NCBI GenBank assembly: GCA_016795035.1
Contig: JAEUIT010000054.1
Location: 62,001-126,000 of the forward strand
Reading direction: 5' to 3'
Source: Phycisphaerae bacterium
GTDB lineage: Bacteria; Planctomycetota; Phycisphaerae; Phycisphaerales; SM1A02
DNA length: 64,000 bases
Position 1 is the first letter of the stretch. Each line of letters starts with the position of its first letter. The position numbers and the translations under genes were made by a program. The notes under the pieces were generated by a model, which ran no database searches, was not told where the DNA came from, and saw only the letters and a program-made list of their open reading frames with translations. This document shows positions 63,558 through 64,000 of the stretch, in pieces.

Positions 63558-63761
63558 ATGCTCCGACTCATTGGCCTTCTTGCACTCATCGCCGGCGTCG
63601 CCATCCTCGTCATGCAATATGGCACGGGACAGATGGCTGGATACCGCGGCCCCAACGGCAACTCGTACCTGGCCACCACAGTCGGCGGCGCGATACTCCT
63701 GCTCTTCGGAATCGTGGCGTTCGGCAAGAGCGGTTCGACGACGCCTAAACGCCGCAAGTGA
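63558..63761 (+). CDS. Small two-helix membrane protein
   Basis: A 67-residue protein with two hydrophobic segments (LRLIGLLALIAGVAILVM and YLATTVGGAILLLFGIVAF), a short polar loop and a basic tail (TTPKRRK). A DUF3185-like small membrane protein is possible by pattern; unconfirmed. ATG at 63558 is chosen; an upstream ATG at 63522 would add 12 residues. It sits between two copies of the repeat, so it may move with them. Confidence 0.55.
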   Translation: MLRLIGLLALIAGVAILVMQYGTGQMAGYRGPNGNSYLATTVGGAILLLFGIVAFGKSGSTTPKRRK

Positions 63762-63870
63762 TGCCGCGCAAAGCGGCTCCGAACAGCGCGGCCGCAGGCC
63801 TTGGCAATACCCCGTGCGCGGGGTGAGAGGCGGCACCTCTACGCCGTCGCGCATGGGTCTGAACACTGCG

Positions 63871-64000
63871 CGCCACCGTGGCCAGACCAGTGCGCAGTAC
63901 CGGTGCGATGCGCGTCGTGCACTAGCCTCGCGCCGTGCGCTAGCCTGACCGCTGCTTCGCCGCGACCTGCCTGCTGGCGGCCTCGCGCGCCACCCTGGCC
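63871..64000. repeat. Intergenic repeat, copy 2 plus start of a tandem copy 3
   Basis: Copy 2 spans 63871-63989 and resembles copy 1, with 18 extra bp from a duplicated CTAGCCT segment. At 63989-64000, GCCACCCTGGCC begins another copy cut by the window end. Copies 1 and 2 start 496 bp apart, copies 2 and 3 about 117 bp apart. Confidence 0.72.

Noticed and set aside
63375..64000. Integron attC sites
   Set aside because: The repeats lack the GTTRRRY and RYYYAAC core sites in the expected places and no integrase is in the window; kept only as a cassette-like repeat.

Overview
The window is a GC-rich bacterial chromosome segment (about 68% G+C by eye). The organism is most likely a planctomycete, probably of the Phycisphaerae. 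The main clues are three secreted proteins ending in dockerin-like D-x-N-x-D / LLGAWG modules, a Ser/Thr kinase translationally coupled to an ECF-type sigma factor, a single-chain glycyl-tRNA synthetase of the archaeal/eukaryotic-like type, and few Shine-Dalgarno sites. No rRNA or tRNA gene was seen.

Layout. 0-7.4 kb: end of an S9 peptidase, folE, a zinc-ribbon membrane protein, an SDR oxidoreductase, a repeat-rich gap and glyQS. 7.4-17.2 kb: a kinase-FGE fusion with its sigma factor, a 1096-residue repeat protein, and a secreted subtilase. 17.4-28.9 kb: a minus-strand hybrid type II secretion/type IV pilus locus, containing gspH, gspJ and a double-headed prepilin, then histidine kinase, STAS protein, gspE, gspF, pilM, pilN, pilO, a gspC/pilP-like gene and gspG, several joined by 4-nt ATGA overlaps. 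29.0-31.0 kb: a response regulator and an HD-GYP protein. 31.0-41.3 kb: a minus-strand run with a lipoprotein, an M48 protease, dapF, an M20 hydrolase, a class III aminotransferase, astA, astD and a glycosyltransferase; much of it fits arginine succinyltransferase catabolism. 41.4-45.4 kb: a NifU-like gene, csrA, two terminators, a lone mraZ with five 10-bp-spaced boxes upstream, hairpin-rich gaps, a flavin-reductase-like gene and an amidohydrolase. 45.4-53.9 kb: six related secreted proteins in tandem, five of them coupled by GTGA overlaps and differing mainly in one central linker. 54-64 kb: a glycosyltransferase, two lipoproteins, a DUF2752 protein, a dipeptidase, small hypotheticals, a dockerin protein, a TIGR01777-type epimerase, an FGE-like protein of lower G+C, and a ~100-120 bp repeat flanking a small membrane-protein gene.

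The most striking signal is not a gene. The asymmetric word CTGCAACG, extended to CTGCAACGNNGA, occurs about 50 times in either orientation, roughly once per 1.3 kb, where base composition predicts two or three. It lies inside unrelated genes and also in intergenic hairpin loops, like DNA-uptake or Chi-type sequences. It is absent from 38.9-45.7 kb and from 59.9 kb to the end. The second standout is the tandem paralogue array with conserved flanks and a hypervariable centre.
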